Assembly: GCA_025210455.1 (NCBI GenBank)
Contig: JAOARQ010000011.1
Span: 1 to 63,228, forward strand
Direction: 5' to 3'
Origin: Pelagimonas sp.
Lineage (GTDB): Bacteria > Pseudomonadota > Alphaproteobacteria > Rhodobacterales > Rhodobacteraceae
Length of the DNA stretch: 63,228 nucleotides
Shown: piece after piece, positions 51,313 through 60,545 of the stretch
How the letters are laid out: every line of letters starts with the position of its first letter
Position numbering within the stretch: position 1 is the stretch's first letter
The notes under the pieces: generated by a model
The model's database searches: none
The model's input: the letters and a program-made list of their open reading frames with translations, nothing else
Told to the model about the DNA's origin: nothing
Position numbers and translations under genes: made by a program

Positions 51313-52680
51313 ATGGCCAAGGCGCAAACCATCTTCACCTGCCAATCCTGTGGCGCGACCAGCACCAAATGGTCCGGGCGCTGCGATGCCTGCGGGGAAT
51401 GGAACACCATCACCGAAGAAAAGCCGCTGTCGCAGGGGCCCGGTAAGAAATCGCTGGGCAATGCGCGGGGCCGCGCCATCCCGCTGACGGATCTGTCTTC
51501 CAAAGAGGCCCCGCCGCCGCGCACCGCATCAAAACTGGATGAACTTGACCGCGTGTTGGGCGGTGGGTTGGTGCCTGCTTCGGCGGTTCTGGTGGGCGGC
51601 GATCCCGGCATTGGCAAATCCACCCTGCTGTTGCAGGCGGCTGCAGCCTTTGCCAATGCGGGTCTGAGCGTGGTCTATATTTCCGGCGAAGAAGCCAGCG
51701 CGCAGGTGCGGCTGCGAGCGCAGCGGCTGGGGTTGCAGGATGCGCCGGTCAAGCTGGCCACGGAAACCAACCTGCGCGATATCATGACCACGCTGGATGA
51801 AACCCGGCCAGATCTGGCAATTGTGGATTCGATCCAGACCATGTGGGCCGACAATGTCGACAGTGCACCCGGATCGGTCAGTCAGGTGCGCGCCTCTGCG
51901 CATGAGCTGACCACCTTCGCCAAAAGCCGTGGATCAGCGGTGATCATGGTGGGCCATGTCACCAAAGAGGGGCAGCTGGCCGGACCGCGCGTGGTTGAGC
52001 ACATGGTTGACACGGTGCTCTATTTCGAAGGCGAACGCGGCCATCAGTTCCGCATCCTGCGCAGCGTCAAAAACCGCTTTGGCGCAGCGGATGAAATCGG
52101 CGTGTTTGAAATGACCGGCGCCGGGCTGTCCGAGGTGAAAAACCCCTCAGCGCTGTTTTTGCAAGAACGCAGCCAGCCTGCCCCCGGGTCCGTGGTCTTT
52201 GCCGGGATCGAAGGCACACGTCCGGTTTTGACCGAAATTCAGGCGCTGATCGCGCCGTCGCCCCATTCGCAGCCGCGCAGATCGGTGGTGGGCTGGGATG
52301 GCAGCCGCCTTGCGATGATCCTTGCGGTGCTCGAATCACGCTGCGGCATCCCGTTTGCCGGGCTGGATGTCTATCTGAACGTGGCTGGCGGGATGCGGAT
52401 CAAGGAACCGGCCGCGGATCTTGCCGTCGCGGCAGCCCTGCTTTCTGCGCGTGAAGATGCCAGTTTACCACCCGAAACCGTGGTTTTTGGCGAAATCAGC
52501 CTCTCAGGGGCGCTCAGACCGGTGGGTCAGACGGAAAACCGGTTGAAAGAAGCCCAAAAACTTGGTTTCTCCACGGCAATCCTTCCGACGGGGGGCAAGG
52601 CCACCGCCACCAAAGGCATGGCCCTGTCGCAGATGGAAGATCTGACATCCTTTGTCGGGAATGTGTTTGGTGCAGGTTAA
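51313..52680 (+). CDS. radA: DNA repair protein RadA/Sms
   Basis: This 455-residue RecA-like helicase acts in branch migration during recombination. It has an N-terminal zinc finger (CQSCGATSTKWSGRCDACG), Walker A GGDPGIGKSTLL (about residue 95), the RadA-specific KNRFG motif (KNRFGAADEIGVF), and a Lon-like C-terminal domain. Length and motifs are standard. Confidence 0.97.
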   Translation: MAKAQTIFTCQSCGATSTKWSGRCDACGEWNTITEEKPLSQGPGKKSLGNARGRAIPLTDLSSKEAPPPRTASKLDELDRVLGGGLVPASAVLVGGDPGIGKSTLLLQAAAAFANAGLSVVYISGEEASAQVRLRAQRLGLQDAPVKLATETNLRDIMTTLDETRPDLAIVDSIQTMWADNVDSAPGSVSQVRASAHELTTFAKSRGSAVIMVGHVTKEGQLAGPRVVEHMVDTVLYFEGERGHQFRILRSVKNRFGAADEIGVFEMTGAGLSEVKNPSALFLQERSQPAPGSVVFAGIEGTRPVLTEIQALIAPSPHSQPRRSVVGWDGSRLAMILAVLESRCGIPFAGLDVYLNVAGGMRIKEPAADLAVAAALLSAREDASLPPETVVFGEISLSGALRPVGQTENRLKEAQKLGFSTAILPTGGKATATKGMALSQMEDLTSFVGNVFGAG

Positions 52681-52729
52681 GGCGCTGGGTTGCAGCGCAT
52701 CGGTCTAGGGAAGAAGGACAAAAGAGCTT

Positions 52730-53287
52730 ATGGAAGGCTTTACAATCATTGACGGGGCCGTCGCAGGGATCATCGTTGTCTCGGCACTTCTGGCCTATTC
52801 CCGAGGCGTTGTGCGCGAAGTCATGGCCATTGTCGGCTGGGTCGCTGCGGGCATTCTGGCCTTTATGTTTGCCGATCAGGTGCAGCCGCTGGTGAAAGAA
52901 GTCCCGGTTGTGGGTGATTTTCTGGCAGACAGCTGCGAACTGTCGGTGATTGCCGCCTTTGCTGCGGTCTTTGCCCTGTCCTTGCTGGTGGTGTCGATCT
53001 TCACCCCACTGTTTTCCACCCTTATCCACCGCTCGGTTCTGGGCGGGCTGGATCAGGCGCTGGGGTTCTTCTTTGGGGTCGCCCGTGGCATCCTGCTGGT
53101 AGCCGTGGCCTTCTTTGTCTATCAGACAGTGATCACATCGCAGGATATCGCCATGATCGACGATTCCCGTTCCGCTGCGGTGTTCTCGCGCTTTACTGAC
53201 AAGATCGAAGAGCAGAACCCCGAACAGGCCCTGGGCTGGATCACCACCCAATATGAACAGCTGGTCAGCGTCTGTGATGCTCCTTAG
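52730..53287 (+). CDS. cvpA: CvpA-family membrane protein
   Basis: This 185-residue protein starts EGFTIIDGAVAGIIVVSALLAYSRG, a CvpA signature, with four membrane helices in the first ~130 residues and a soluble C-terminal end. CvpA is needed for colicin V production in E. coli and is usually next to purF. Here two AT-rich genes separate it from purF, a recent disruption. Confidence 0.9.
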   Translation: MEGFTIIDGAVAGIIVVSALLAYSRGVVREVMAIVGWVAAGILAFMFADQVQPLVKEVPVVGDFLADSCELSVIAAFAAVFALSLLVVSIFTPLFSTLIHRSVLGGLDQALGFFFGVARGILLVAVAFFVYQTVITSQDIAMIDDSRSAAVFSRFTDKIEEQNPEQALGWITTQYEQLVSVCDAP

Positions 53288-53355
53288 GGAAAGTTATCCT
53301 AGTTAGAATCACTATTATCCTGCTAAGGTCCTGATATTTCAGAAGGGACTTTAGC

Positions 53356-54144
53356 ATGAAATTTACGATCGCATTAATGCTGTCTTCTTTAGCTCCTGCC
53401 CTATGTTGCGCTCAAACAAGCTGCTTGTCTAAGATTGACAGTCTTGTAGGGGCCAAACGCGGCAGCGTACAAACCGCTCGGTTTGAGCTTATTCAATGTT
53501 TGATCACCGAACAGCGCTTCGAGGAAAGCGGGAATCTCACGGCCATCCCCTTGGGTGAAAGCTGGGAATATATTGTGCACGCTGGCACGCGACAACCAAT
53601 CAAATTTCGCCGTTCTGTTGATACTACCGCGGCCTCTCCTCAATCCAAAATCTCTGACGCTTTCTATTCTGAATACGACGGAATTCATTTTGAATCGATC
53701 GGATGCGCTGTTTCTCTTGCGCTTAAAGAAGACGGGGGCGCAGTCACTGTACCGTCAGCATTCTCTAAAATAAATTTTGACCTGAACTTCGACGTGTCTC
53801 AAGGAAGAATGGAAGAGCAATTCACCAACCAAATCATTCAAGCCCAAAACGTAGCATCATATCTAAGCACCGAACCTTTAAGGGCTGCTATAAACAACGA
53901 CAATTCGTCGATAGATATCATTTTAGAATCGTTCAATTCCTCTGGAAATACCCACTCAATTTCTACAAACAAGGCTTCAATACTGGGAATAAAAACTGGA
54001 TCACTTGGTTACTGTTCATGCCCTTCCACAACTGGAGTGACTTTCGGAGGAACTCCCAGTAGGCATAACATTCTCCCGCCCATTGGTAACAATAAATACA
54101 ACGATATTAACTTAACCTTTAAACCGAATATTTCGGGGGAATAG
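53356..54144 (+). CDS. AT-rich secreted orphan (first gene of insert)
   Basis: This 262-residue protein has a signal peptide (KFTIALMLSSLAPALCCAQ), cysteines in CCAQTSCLSK after it, and a long serine/asparagine-rich body with no known motif. The C-terminal part SYCSCPS-like GYCSCPSTTG is notable. Low GC and no family suggest transferred DNA. ATG follows AAGGGA. It is one base-pair step from the next gene and likely in an operon with it. Confidence 0.65.
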   Translation: MKFTIALMLSSLAPALCCAQTSCLSKIDSLVGAKRGSVQTARFELIQCLITEQRFEESGNLTAIPLGESWEYIVHAGTRQPIKFRRSVDTTAASPQSKISDAFYSEYDGIHFESIGCAVSLALKEDGGAVTVPSAFSKINFDLNFDVSQGRMEEQFTNQIIQAQNVASYLSTEPLRAAINNDNSSIDIILESFNSSGNTHSISTNKASILGIKTGSLGYCSCPSTTGVTFGGTPSRHNILPPIGNNKYNDINLTFKPNISGE

Positions 54145-54146
54145 AC

Positions 54147-54806
54147 ATGGGCTGGTTTGACTCCGTCATTTCGGGCATCATTCTCGTAGGCGCGTGTTCA
54201 GGGATCGCTTTTTTCATCTCGGCATTTATCGCTTGTACTATACTGGACGCGAAAGATAGAATGCTTGTGCTTCCAGCGTTGCTGGGTGTCGCCGTGATTG
54301 GTGCTGCCGCTGGCATATCAGGTGGCTTAAGCCGCGTTGCCGCCGTTGGACAAGTTATTCCCGCGGCTTTATCGTTAGTTGGGACCATATCTGTTTATAT
54401 ATTCGCGGTAAAAACAGATTCAGAAACGGCAACCCACCGGGCAGCACTTTCTGTTCTTTCGTTCGCTTTGTCGCTTAGCCTAGGTTTCAGCGCAGGTGCC
54501 AGCAAAAGACAACAATCCGATTTTTTCACGTCTATTTTGACGCAATGCGACAATGTTCTTTACAACCCCCAAATTTTGCAAAGCGCTGAATCTTTTACCA
54601 GAACTATTGACATTCACGGCGAAACTTGTGCGAGGATGTATGCTATAAGGTACAATAGTATTTCCTCTGAGTTTAGAGGATCGTCTGAGAAAGCAAAGAT
54701 CCAGCACAACCAAGACGAAGCAGGCAGAGTTCTATTTCGCTATGTTTCTGCAAGGAACCAGGCAGCAAGCCTTCTGAGCAATCCATCAGGCACAGCGACA
54801 GAATGA
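54147..54806 (+). CDS. AT-rich membrane orphan (second gene of insert)
   Basis: This 219-residue protein has four membrane helices in the first ~125 residues (VISGIILVGACSGIAFFIS; LVLPALLGVAVIGAAAG; ALSLVGTISVYIFAV; ALSVLSFALSLSLGFS) and a soluble charged C-terminal half. No family is recognised. It starts two bases after the previous stop with a GGGGGAA site, so the pair is one unit. A partner role with the secreted protein is plausible. Confidence 0.65.
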   Translation: MGWFDSVISGIILVGACSGIAFFISAFIACTILDAKDRMLVLPALLGVAVIGAAAGISGGLSRVAAVGQVIPAALSLVGTISVYIFAVKTDSETATHRAALSVLSFALSLSLGFSAGASKRQQSDFFTSILTQCDNVLYNPQILQSAESFTRTIDIHGETCARMYAIRYNSISSEFRGSSEKAKIQHNQDEAGRVLFRYVSARNQAASLLSNPSGTATE

Positions 54807-54909
54807 TACAGATCGAAGTGTGATCCTTTCGTGACAAAGCGCCCCGGACCCACTAAGAGAGGGCCAAATTCAGAGCCACGGAATCGGGAACCTGTCCTTG
54901 ACTGCTCAT

Positions 54910-56391
54910 ATGACGCCCCCCGCCCCCCCTATCGAAAACCACCCTCAGTCCGTCATGGATGATGACAAGCTCAAGGAGGAGTGCGGTATCTTTGGCGCCA
55001 TTGGTGTCTCAGCCGCGGCCAACTTTGTAGCGCTTGGCTTGCACGCGCTGCAGCACCGGGGGCAGGAAGCCGGGGGCATTGTCAGCTATCAGGAAGAGCA
55101 GGGTTTTAATTCTGCCCGCCGCTTTGGCTATGTGCGTGATAACTTTACCGAACAAAGCCTGATGAAAACCCTGCCGGGTGCGCTGTCGATTGGCCATGTG
55201 CGCTATTCCACGGCTGGGGCCAAAGGCGCGGTGATCCGCGATGTGCAGCCGTTCTTTGGTGAGTTTTCCATGGGCGGTGCGGCGATTGCCCATAACGGCA
55301 ACCTGACAAATGCCGACCATCTGCGCCGCGAATTGATCGACCGGGGCGCGATTTTCCAGTCGTCTTCTGACAGCGAATGCATCATCCACCTGATGGCGCG
55401 TTCCATGGGCCAGACCATTCCCGACCGCATGAAAGAAGCGCTGCGTCAGGTGGAAGGGGCTTTTTCCATCGTGGCCATGACCCGGTCTAAACTGATCGGC
55501 GTGCGCGATGCTCTGGGCATTCGCCCGCTGGTGCTGGGCAAGCTGGGGGATGGCATGGTGCTGGCCTCGGAAACCTGCGCACTGGACATCATTGGCGCGG
55601 AATTTGTGCGCGAAATCGAACCCGGTGAAATGGTGGTGATCAGCGAAAAAGAGGGTCTGACCTCATACCGCCCGTTTGAACCCGTCAAGCCGCGCCCCTG
55701 TATCTTTGAGTATGTCTATTTCTCGCGCCCGGATTCCCTGCTGGGGGGCCGTTCTGTCTATGAGGTGCGCCGCGAGATCGGTCGCCAGCTGGCGCTGGAA
55801 AACCCGGTAGACGCCGATATGGTCTGCCCGGTGCCAGACAGCGGCACCCCCGCAGCGATTGGCTATAGTCAGGAAAGTGGCATCCCTTTTGAGATGGGCA
55901 TCGTGCGCAACCAATATGTGGGCCGCACCTTTATCGAACCCACCGAGCAGATCCGCAACATGGGTGTGCGCCTGAAGCTGAATGTAAACAAATCCATCAT
56001 GCGCGGCAAACGTGTGATCCTGATTGACGATTCCATCGTGCGTGGCACCACCTCGCGCAAGATCAAGGACATGATCCTTGAGGCCGGCGCAAAAGAGGTT
56101 CACTTCCGCATTGCCAGCCCCCCCACCATCTGGCCGGATTTCTACGGCGTGGATATGCCCACCAAAGAAGAGCTGCTGGCCTCACGCATGAGCGAAGAGG
56201 AAATGTGCGACTATCTTGGTGTGACATCGCTTAAGTTTGTGTCGATTGACGGGTTGTATCGCGCAGTGGGCGAAGAAGACGGCCGCGACCCGGAAAACCC
56301 TGCCTATCACGATGCGGTCTTTACAGGCGATTATCCAATCGCCCCCAAAGACATGCTGGAAAAGGGCTTTAAGATGAAATCGGCCAAGTAA
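54910..56391 (+). CDS. purF: Amidophosphoribosyltransferase
   Basis: This 493-residue enzyme performs the first step of purine synthesis, moving glutamine nitrogen onto PRPP. The mature Cys follows the propeptide at residue 25 (KEECGIFGAIG). The PRPP loop is VILIDDSIVRGTTSRK. Several starts are possible: TTG at 54898, ATG at 54910 and ATG at 54955; 54910 is kept as a compromise. The neighbouring cvpA is separated by the AT-rich gene pair. Confidence 0.96.
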   Translation: MTPPAPPIENHPQSVMDDDKLKEECGIFGAIGVSAAANFVALGLHALQHRGQEAGGIVSYQEEQGFNSARRFGYVRDNFTEQSLMKTLPGALSIGHVRYSTAGAKGAVIRDVQPFFGEFSMGGAAIAHNGNLTNADHLRRELIDRGAIFQSSSDSECIIHLMARSMGQTIPDRMKEALRQVEGAFSIVAMTRSKLIGVRDALGIRPLVLGKLGDGMVLASETCALDIIGAEFVREIEPGEMVVISEKEGLTSYRPFEPVKPRPCIFEYVYFSRPDSLLGGRSVYEVRREIGRQLALENPVDADMVCPVPDSGTPAAIGYSQESGIPFEMGIVRNQYVGRTFIEPTEQIRNMGVRLKLNVNKSIMRGKRVILIDDSIVRGTTSRKIKDMILEAGAKEVHFRIASPPTIWPDFYGVDMPTKEELLASRMSEEEMCDYLGVTSLKFVSIDGLYRAVGEEDGRDPENPAYHDAVFTGDYPIAPKDMLEKGFKMKSAK

Positions 56392-56430
56392 GCCCTTTCA
56401 TTCCGCGACAGACAGAGGCAGGGTAATCTC

Positions 56431-57024
56431 ATGCGATTTTATCTTGCCTTTTTCTTTTGTCTCTTTGCTTCTGTTGCCCAGGCAGAGCCCAAAACGGTTA
56501 TCAAACTATTCGATCTGACCGCGCAGTTTCAAACACCCCCATGGGCTGGTGAGACGCTCGAAACAGCGCTTGAAAGTCAGGTTTCGCGCCAGCAGGTCAG
56601 AACCGACTATGGCACGCAGCTGTTTTTACTTGAGTTTATCCCCAAAGATCAAAGCTTTGACGCCTGGACAGAGCTGTATGCGATTTCGGCTGAAACACCC
56701 GTCGACGCCCCTGCCGAGCGGTTTCGTGAAATACAGGTCAGTATCTACCAAAATGCCTGCCAGGCCCCAAAGTTTCAGCTTCTGCAGACGGATGCATCAC
56801 AGGTGATGTTGTTGGCGCTCTGCGACGCCTATTCTGACAATCCTGATCAGGGGGAAATCGCGGTCTTGTCATTTGTGAAACGCAGGCAAACCCTGGTGAA
56901 ACATTACTATCATAAACGCGGCCCGGCCTTTGCCCCCGATAACCCGGAAACCTGGCCCTTATCTATTTCCCAAATCCGCGATCATGCCAAACGGCTGAAC
57001 GCTTTGATTTTAATTCCGGAGTAA
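56431..57024 (+). CDS. Secreted protein of unknown function
   Basis: This 197-residue protein has a clear signal peptide (RFYLAFFFCLFASVAQA) and a mixed alpha/beta domain with two Cys at about residues 110 and 131. It includes LIQIKLFDLT and HYYHKRGPAFAPDNPETWPLS. No family recognised. AGGCAGGG precedes the ATG. It is 8 bases from the DUF2199 gene. Confidence 0.7.
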   Translation: MRFYLAFFFCLFASVAQAEPKTVIKLFDLTAQFQTPPWAGETLETALESQVSRQQVRTDYGTQLFLLEFIPKDQSFDAWTELYAISAETPVDAPAERFREIQVSIYQNACQAPKFQLLQTDASQVMLLALCDAYSDNPDQGEIAVLSFVKRRQTLVKHYYHKRGPAFAPDNPETWPLSISQIRDHAKRLNALILIPE

Positions 57025-57031
57025 ATCCGCC

Positions 57032-57595
57032 ATGTCTATTTTGATGCTTGATGCCCGCTGGCGGCGGTTCAATGATCCGCAGCGGGTTTGCCCGATCAGT
57101 GGGCGACAGTTTTCCGGGATCTTTGATCTTGGGTTTGATCAACCCGAGGACTGGCCCCATGGGCCGCGCGGTGATCAGGACCTGCTGGAAGTGGGTCAGG
57201 ACCGGCTGACTGGCGATCTGTGCCGTCTCGATGGGCGCTATTTCCTGCGTGGAACGATCTATCTACCAGTTCGTGGAGCGGATGACAGTTTTGCTTTTGG
57301 GGCCTGGGCCGAGGTGTCTTTTGACACATTCAAAGCCTATCTTGAAACATTCGAAACAGCCGATGCCCCTTTTGCCAACCATGAGGCGATGCTGGCCACC
57401 CCCCTGCCCGGGTTCGATGACAGTCTTGGAGCCACCTTGACCCTGTCATTGCCCGATCCCGATCAACGCCCTGCAATGACAGCACAATTTGATGCTCTGG
57501 CCGAGGCACAAGAGGATGGAATCAGCTTTGATGACCTGCTGGATATCTACGCCCTGTCTGGGGATGATATTCGCCCGTTTCTGACCCAGGACTAG
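57032..57595 (+). CDS. DUF2199-type protein
   Basis: This 187-residue protein resembles DUF2199: CPISGRQFSGIFDLGFDQPE at the start, YFLRGTIYLPV near residue 70 and FAFGAWAEVSFDTFKAY near 86-102. The family has unknown function. The ATG at 57032 is 8 bases after the previous stop. It ends 137 bases before the YHS gene. Confidence 0.75.
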   Translation: MSILMLDARWRRFNDPQRVCPISGRQFSGIFDLGFDQPEDWPHGPRGDQDLLEVGQDRLTGDLCRLDGRYFLRGTIYLPVRGADDSFAFGAWAEVSFDTFKAYLETFETADAPFANHEAMLATPLPGFDDSLGATLTLSLPDPDQRPAMTAQFDALAEAQEDGISFDDLLDIYALSGDDIRPFLTQD

Positions 57596-57731
57596 GGTCT
57601 GGATACGCCCGTTTTGCAACAATTCTCACGCAAATCAGCCCCCTGTTCACATCGAAGGGAAGTGGGTTTTCTGACGCTGCCTGTCACGCCAGATTAGTCC
57701 CAACACCCCGCCAAACACAGGAGCAATCCCA

Positions 57732-58193
57732 ATGTCTTCACTTTCGCGCCGTCACCTTCTGGGCCTTGGTCTGGCCGCCCCCGCCCTGCTGCTGGCCACC
57801 AAACCTGCGCTGGCCCGCGAACCCGAGATCTACTCAGAGGGAGGCATTGCCATCGACGGCTCTGATGCGGTGGCCTATTTCGATCTGAACGGCCCGGTCG
57901 CTGGCAAAGCCGCCCATGCGCTGCAATGGAACGGCGCCACATGGCGGTTCAGCACCGCTGAAAACGCAGCGAAATTCCAGGCCAATCCGGAAAAATACGC
58001 CCCGGTTTTTGGCGGCTACTGCGCTTATGCCGCGTCGCTCGGCTATCTGGCCCCAACCCAGCCCGAAGCCTGGACGGTCTATGAAGGCAAGCTCTATCTC
58101 AATGCCAATCTGCGCGCCCGCAAAGCCTGGCTGAAAGATGTCCCCGGTAATATCGCCAAAGGTCAGGCCAACTGGCCCGGCATCCTTGGCTGA
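57732..58193 (+). CDS. Tat-exported YHS-domain protein
   Basis: This 153-residue protein has a twin-arginine-like signal (SLSRRHLLGLGLAAPALLLAT) and a YHS-type domain with GSDAVAYFD and KYAPVFGGYCAYA, in which a single Cys and conserved aromatics recall heavy-metal-binding YHS proteins. A strong intrinsic terminator follows at 58202. Confidence 0.85.
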   Translation: MSSLSRRHLLGLGLAAPALLLATKPALAREPEIYSEGGIAIDGSDAVAYFDLNGPVAGKAAHALQWNGATWRFSTAENAAKFQANPEKYAPVFGGYCAYAASLGYLAPTQPEAWTVYEGKLYLNANLRARKAWLKDVPGNIAKGQANWPGILG

Positions 58194-58201
58194 TATTGAA
58201 C

Positions 58202-58243
58202 GGTCTGGCACGCCCCACACCCTTCGTGCCAGACCACCTTTTT
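58202..58243 (+). terminator. Intrinsic terminator after the YHS gene
   Basis: A perfect 11-bp stem GGTCTGGCACG / CGTGCCAGACC (58202-58212 / 58225-58235) followed shortly by TTTTT. Confidence 0.88.
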
Positions 58244-58302
58244 CCGCCTGAGACGCATCAGCCTGCTTGACCTTGGCGCGCAACCGCTTCAAACCCGGTT
58301 TC

Positions 58303-58944
58303 ATGACACAGATTGCCTTGATCACCGGCGCGTCACGCGGTTTGGGCTTTGCCCTCGCCGAAGCGCTTGCCCCAAAGTATCACATCATCGCTGTTGGCCG
58401 CACCGTTGGTGCGCTGGAAGAGCTGGACGACCGGATCAAAGCCAAAGGTGGTGATGCGACGCTGGCCCCGATGGATATCTGCAACCGCGATGCCATGGCG
58501 CATCTGTGCCGTTCGATCCATGATCGCTGGGGAGTTATTGCCCTTTGGGCACATACCGCCATTCACACGGCTGCGCTGACCCCTGTGCCCCATCTGGATC
58601 AAAAGGGCTGGGAAAAATCCGTTGCCACCAATGTCACCGCCATGGGCCATATGATCCCCTTTGTGGATCCGCTGCTGGGTGATGCTGGCACCGCGTTGTT
58701 CTTTGATGATCCAAAGGGCGGCGAACAGTATTACGGCTATTATGGCAGCACCAAAGCGGCGCAGATCGCCCTTGCACGCAGCTGGCAGGCGGAAAATCAG
58801 AAAATCGGCCCCAAGGTACATATCCTGCAACCGAACCCCATGCCGACACATTCGCGCGCCCGTTTCTACCCGGGCGAAGATCGCAGCGCCCTGCCCTCCA
58901 CCATGGATGAGGCGCAGCGCCTGCTTGCCGATCTGAATCTCTAA
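58303..58944 (+). CDS. SDR-family oxidoreductase
   Basis: This 213-residue short-chain dehydrogenase has the cofactor loop TGASRGLGFALAEAL and the catalytic YYGYYGSTKAA (YxxxK) near residue 148. The substrate is unknown. The start at 58303 follows the family pattern MTQIALITGASRGLG; the in-frame ATG at 58267 lies in the spacer after the YHS terminator. Confidence 0.88.
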   Translation: MTQIALITGASRGLGFALAEALAPKYHIIAVGRTVGALEELDDRIKAKGGDATLAPMDICNRDAMAHLCRSIHDRWGVIALWAHTAIHTAALTPVPHLDQKGWEKSVATNVTAMGHMIPFVDPLLGDAGTALFFDDPKGGEQYYGYYGSTKAAQIALARSWQAENQKIGPKVHILQPNPMPTHSRARFYPGEDRSALPSTMDEAQRLLADLNL

Positions 58945-58949
58945 AACTC

Positions 58950-58970
58950 GGGCGCCCCAGCGCCCTTTTT
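58950..58970 (+). terminator. Intrinsic terminator after the SDR gene
   Basis: GGGCGC (58950-58955) pairs with GCGCCC (58960-58965), followed by TTTTT. Confidence 0.85.
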
Positions 58971-59070
58971 GTGCTGTGGCTATATGGCCAATGCTGAAAC
59001 CTTTCAGCGCCTCATGCTTGCCCCTGTGCTGCGGATTTCTTATTGAGAACCAAATCATCAGGGGCCACTC

Positions 59071-59850
59071 ATGCGCATTCTCATCACCAATGACGACGGT
59101 ATCAACGCACCAGGCCTGAAGGTTCTGGAAGCCATCGCAGAAGATCTGGCTGGCCCGGATGGCGAAGTCTGGGTTGTTGCCCCGGCTTTTGAACAATCGG
59201 GTGTTGGCCATTGCATTTCCTATACCCATCCGATGATGGTCTCCCAGATGGGCACCCGCCGCTTTGCCGCCGAGGGAAGCCCTGCGGATTGTGTGCTGGT
59301 GGGCCTGCATGATGTGTTAAAAGACACGCCCCCCGATCTGGTGCTGTCAGGCGTGAACCGTGGCAATAACTCGGCTGAAAATGCTCTGTATTCCGGCACT
59401 TTGGGCGGCGCAATGGAGGCTGCCCTGCAAGGGGTGCGCGCCATCGCGATGTCGCAGTATCTGGGGCCGAAAAATTACGACATTGAAAACCCCTTTGAGG
59501 CCTCTGCCCAGCATGGGGCCGATGTGATCCGCCGCATTCTGGCCGCTGAACCTGAGGAACAGACCGACTACCGCCTGTTTTACAACGTCAATTTCCCGCC
59601 AGTGCCCGCCGATGAAGTTGCGGGCATCAAGCTGGCGCCACAGGGCCGCCGCGCAGGCACCGGCTTTTCGGTTGAGCCGCATAAATCGCCTTCAGGGCGT
59701 CGGTTCCTTTGGATCAAAGGCGGCGATCAGCGCGCAGCCACAGCGGCTGGGTCGGACGCTGATGTCAATCTGCAGGGCTATATCAGCGTGACCCCCATGC
59801 GCGCCGATCTGACAGCCCATGAGGCGCTGCAGCAGATGGATCTTTCATGA
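59071..59850 (+). CDS. surE: 5'-nucleotidase SurE
   Basis: This 259-residue metallophosphatase dephosphorylates nucleoside 5'- and 3'-monophosphates and exopolyphosphate. The N-terminal [15 protein letters not shown] carries the metal-binding Asp pair, with [18 protein letters not shown] and GAMEAALQG following. It overlaps pcm by four bases (ATGA), as in many proteobacteria. Confidence 0.96.
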   Translation: MRILITNDDGINAPGLKVLEAIAEDLAGPDGEVWVVAPAFEQSGVGHCISYTHPMMVSQMGTRRFAAEGSPADCVLVGLHDVLKDTPPDLVLSGVNRGNNSAENALYSGTLGGAMEAALQGVRAIAMSQYLGPKNYDIENPFEASAQHGADVIRRILAAEPEEQTDYRLFYNVNFPPVPADEVAGIKLAPQGRRAGTGFSVEPHKSPSGRRFLWIKGGDQRAATAAGSDADVNLQGYISVTPMRADLTAHEALQQMDLS

Positions 59851-60488
59851 GTTTCGACGCCGAAGCCAAGATGCAGTTTGTCTTTGCTCTCAGATCAAAG
59901 GGGGTGACAGACACCGCTGTTCTGACCGCGATGGAACGGATTGATCGCGGTGCTTTTGTGCAGGGCTATTTTTCGGATCGCGCCTATGAGGACATGCCGC
60001 TGCCCATCGCCAGCGGCCAGACAATATCACAACCATCGGTTGTTGGCCTCATGACGCAGGCGCTGAATATCGGCCCACGCGATAAGGTGTTAGAGATCGG
60101 CACAGGCTCGGGCTATCAGGCGGCGATCCTCAGCCAGCTGGCCCGCCGGGTTTATACTGTGGATCGTCACCGTCGTCTTGTGCGCGAAGCACGTCAGGTC
60201 TTTGACGCACTTGAGCTGACCAATATCACCGCTTTTACGGCGGATGGATCCTTTGGCCTGCCCGATCAGGCGCCCTTTGATCGCATCATTGTCACCGCCG
60301 CCGCCGAAGACCCTCCCGGCCCTCTCTTGGCGCAGCTCAAGATTGGCGGTATTATGGTTGTGCCGGTGGGGCAATCGGATGCGGTACAACATCTGATCCG
60401 CGTGACACGCACTGAGACGGGGCTGGAATACGATGAGCTGCGCCCGGTGCGTTTTGTTCCATTGGTCGAAGGCCTGGGCAAGGACTGA
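59847..60488 (+). CDS. pcm: Protein-L-isoaspartate O-methyltransferase
   Basis: This 213-residue enzyme repairs isoaspartyl damage with SAM. The SAM loop is [15 protein letters not shown] (about residues 80-94) and the [13 protein letters not shown] motif is present. It is coupled to surE by a four-base overlap and is followed after 57 bases by the nlpD-like gene. Confidence 0.95.
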   Translation: MSFDAEAKMQFVFALRSKGVTDTAVLTAMERIDRGAFVQGYFSDRAYEDMPLPIASGQTISQPSVVGLMTQALNIGPRDKVLEIGTGSGYQAAILSQLARRVYTVDRHRRLVREARQVFDALELTNITAFTADGSFGLPDQAPFDRIIVTAAAEDPPGPLLAQLKIGGIMVVPVGQSDAVQHLIRVTRTETGLEYDELRPVRFVPLVEGLGKD

Positions 60489-60545
60489 CCCTGAAAAATC
60501 TGCGACGCCCCAATGAGATAAGGGGCGCATGTGAGGAAGATCGAG

